Of a stretch of DNA of 6,495 nucleotides, positions 6,495 to 6,495 are shown in pieces. Numbering within the stretch: the first letter of the stretch is position 1; every line of letters starts with the position of its first letter. Below the pieces are notes generated by a model. The model saw only the letters and a program-made list of their open reading frames with translations, was not told where the DNA came from and ran no database searches. The stretch is from the NCBI GenBank assembly GCA_039815505.1, contig JBCBZE010000199.1, positions 1 through 6,495 of the forward strand, given 5' to 3'. The position numbers and the translations under genes are program-made. The DNA is from CANLWN01 sp039815505. GTDB taxonomy: Bacteria > Bacteroidota > Bacteroidia > Flavobacteriales > Flavobacteriaceae.

Positions 6495-6495
6495 A

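Overview
The window looks like ordinary chromosomal DNA of a member of the Bacteroidota, most likely a marine-type Flavobacteriaceae. This rests on AT-rich composition, leaders without Shine-Dalgarno sequences, short AT-rich intergenic gaps carrying matches to the Bacteroidota -7 motif TAnnTTTG, and the set of protein families. These are inferences from reading the sequence; no taxonomic search was possible. There is no rRNA, tRNA, CRISPR array, insertion sequence or obvious phage gene.

Left part (1-2633), minus strand: the N-terminal 354 codons of a phytoene-dehydrogenase-like FAD oxidoreductase run off the left edge. It lies just downstream of a complete YfcC-family multi-TM transporter. 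The two are 65 bp apart and probably share a transcript. Nothing in the sequence ties their functions together.

Middle (2634-3438): a 74-bp divergent gap with a good candidate promoter leads into a complete plus-strand family-1 uracil-DNA glycosylase gene (ung). A 65-bp convergent gap without a clear terminator follows.

Right part (3439-6494), minus strand, in transcription order: a SUI1/YciH-like translation initiation factor; a 77-bp gap with a promoter candidate and nested AT-rich inverted repeats; then three tightly packed genes. These are a DUF1835-family protein, a uridine-phosphorylase-type nucleoside phosphorylase starting 1 bp after it, and a type-2 periplasmic-binding-fold protein whose ATG overlaps the phosphorylase stop (ATGA). 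The binding protein has no signal peptide and no ABC permease or ATPase beside it, so it is probably cytosolic.

This three-gene unit is the most interesting item in the window. Its gene packing suggests one coordinated job, perhaps in nucleoside or pyrimidine metabolism, but that job is not evident from the sequence. The other genes look like ordinary housekeeping or metabolic genes.
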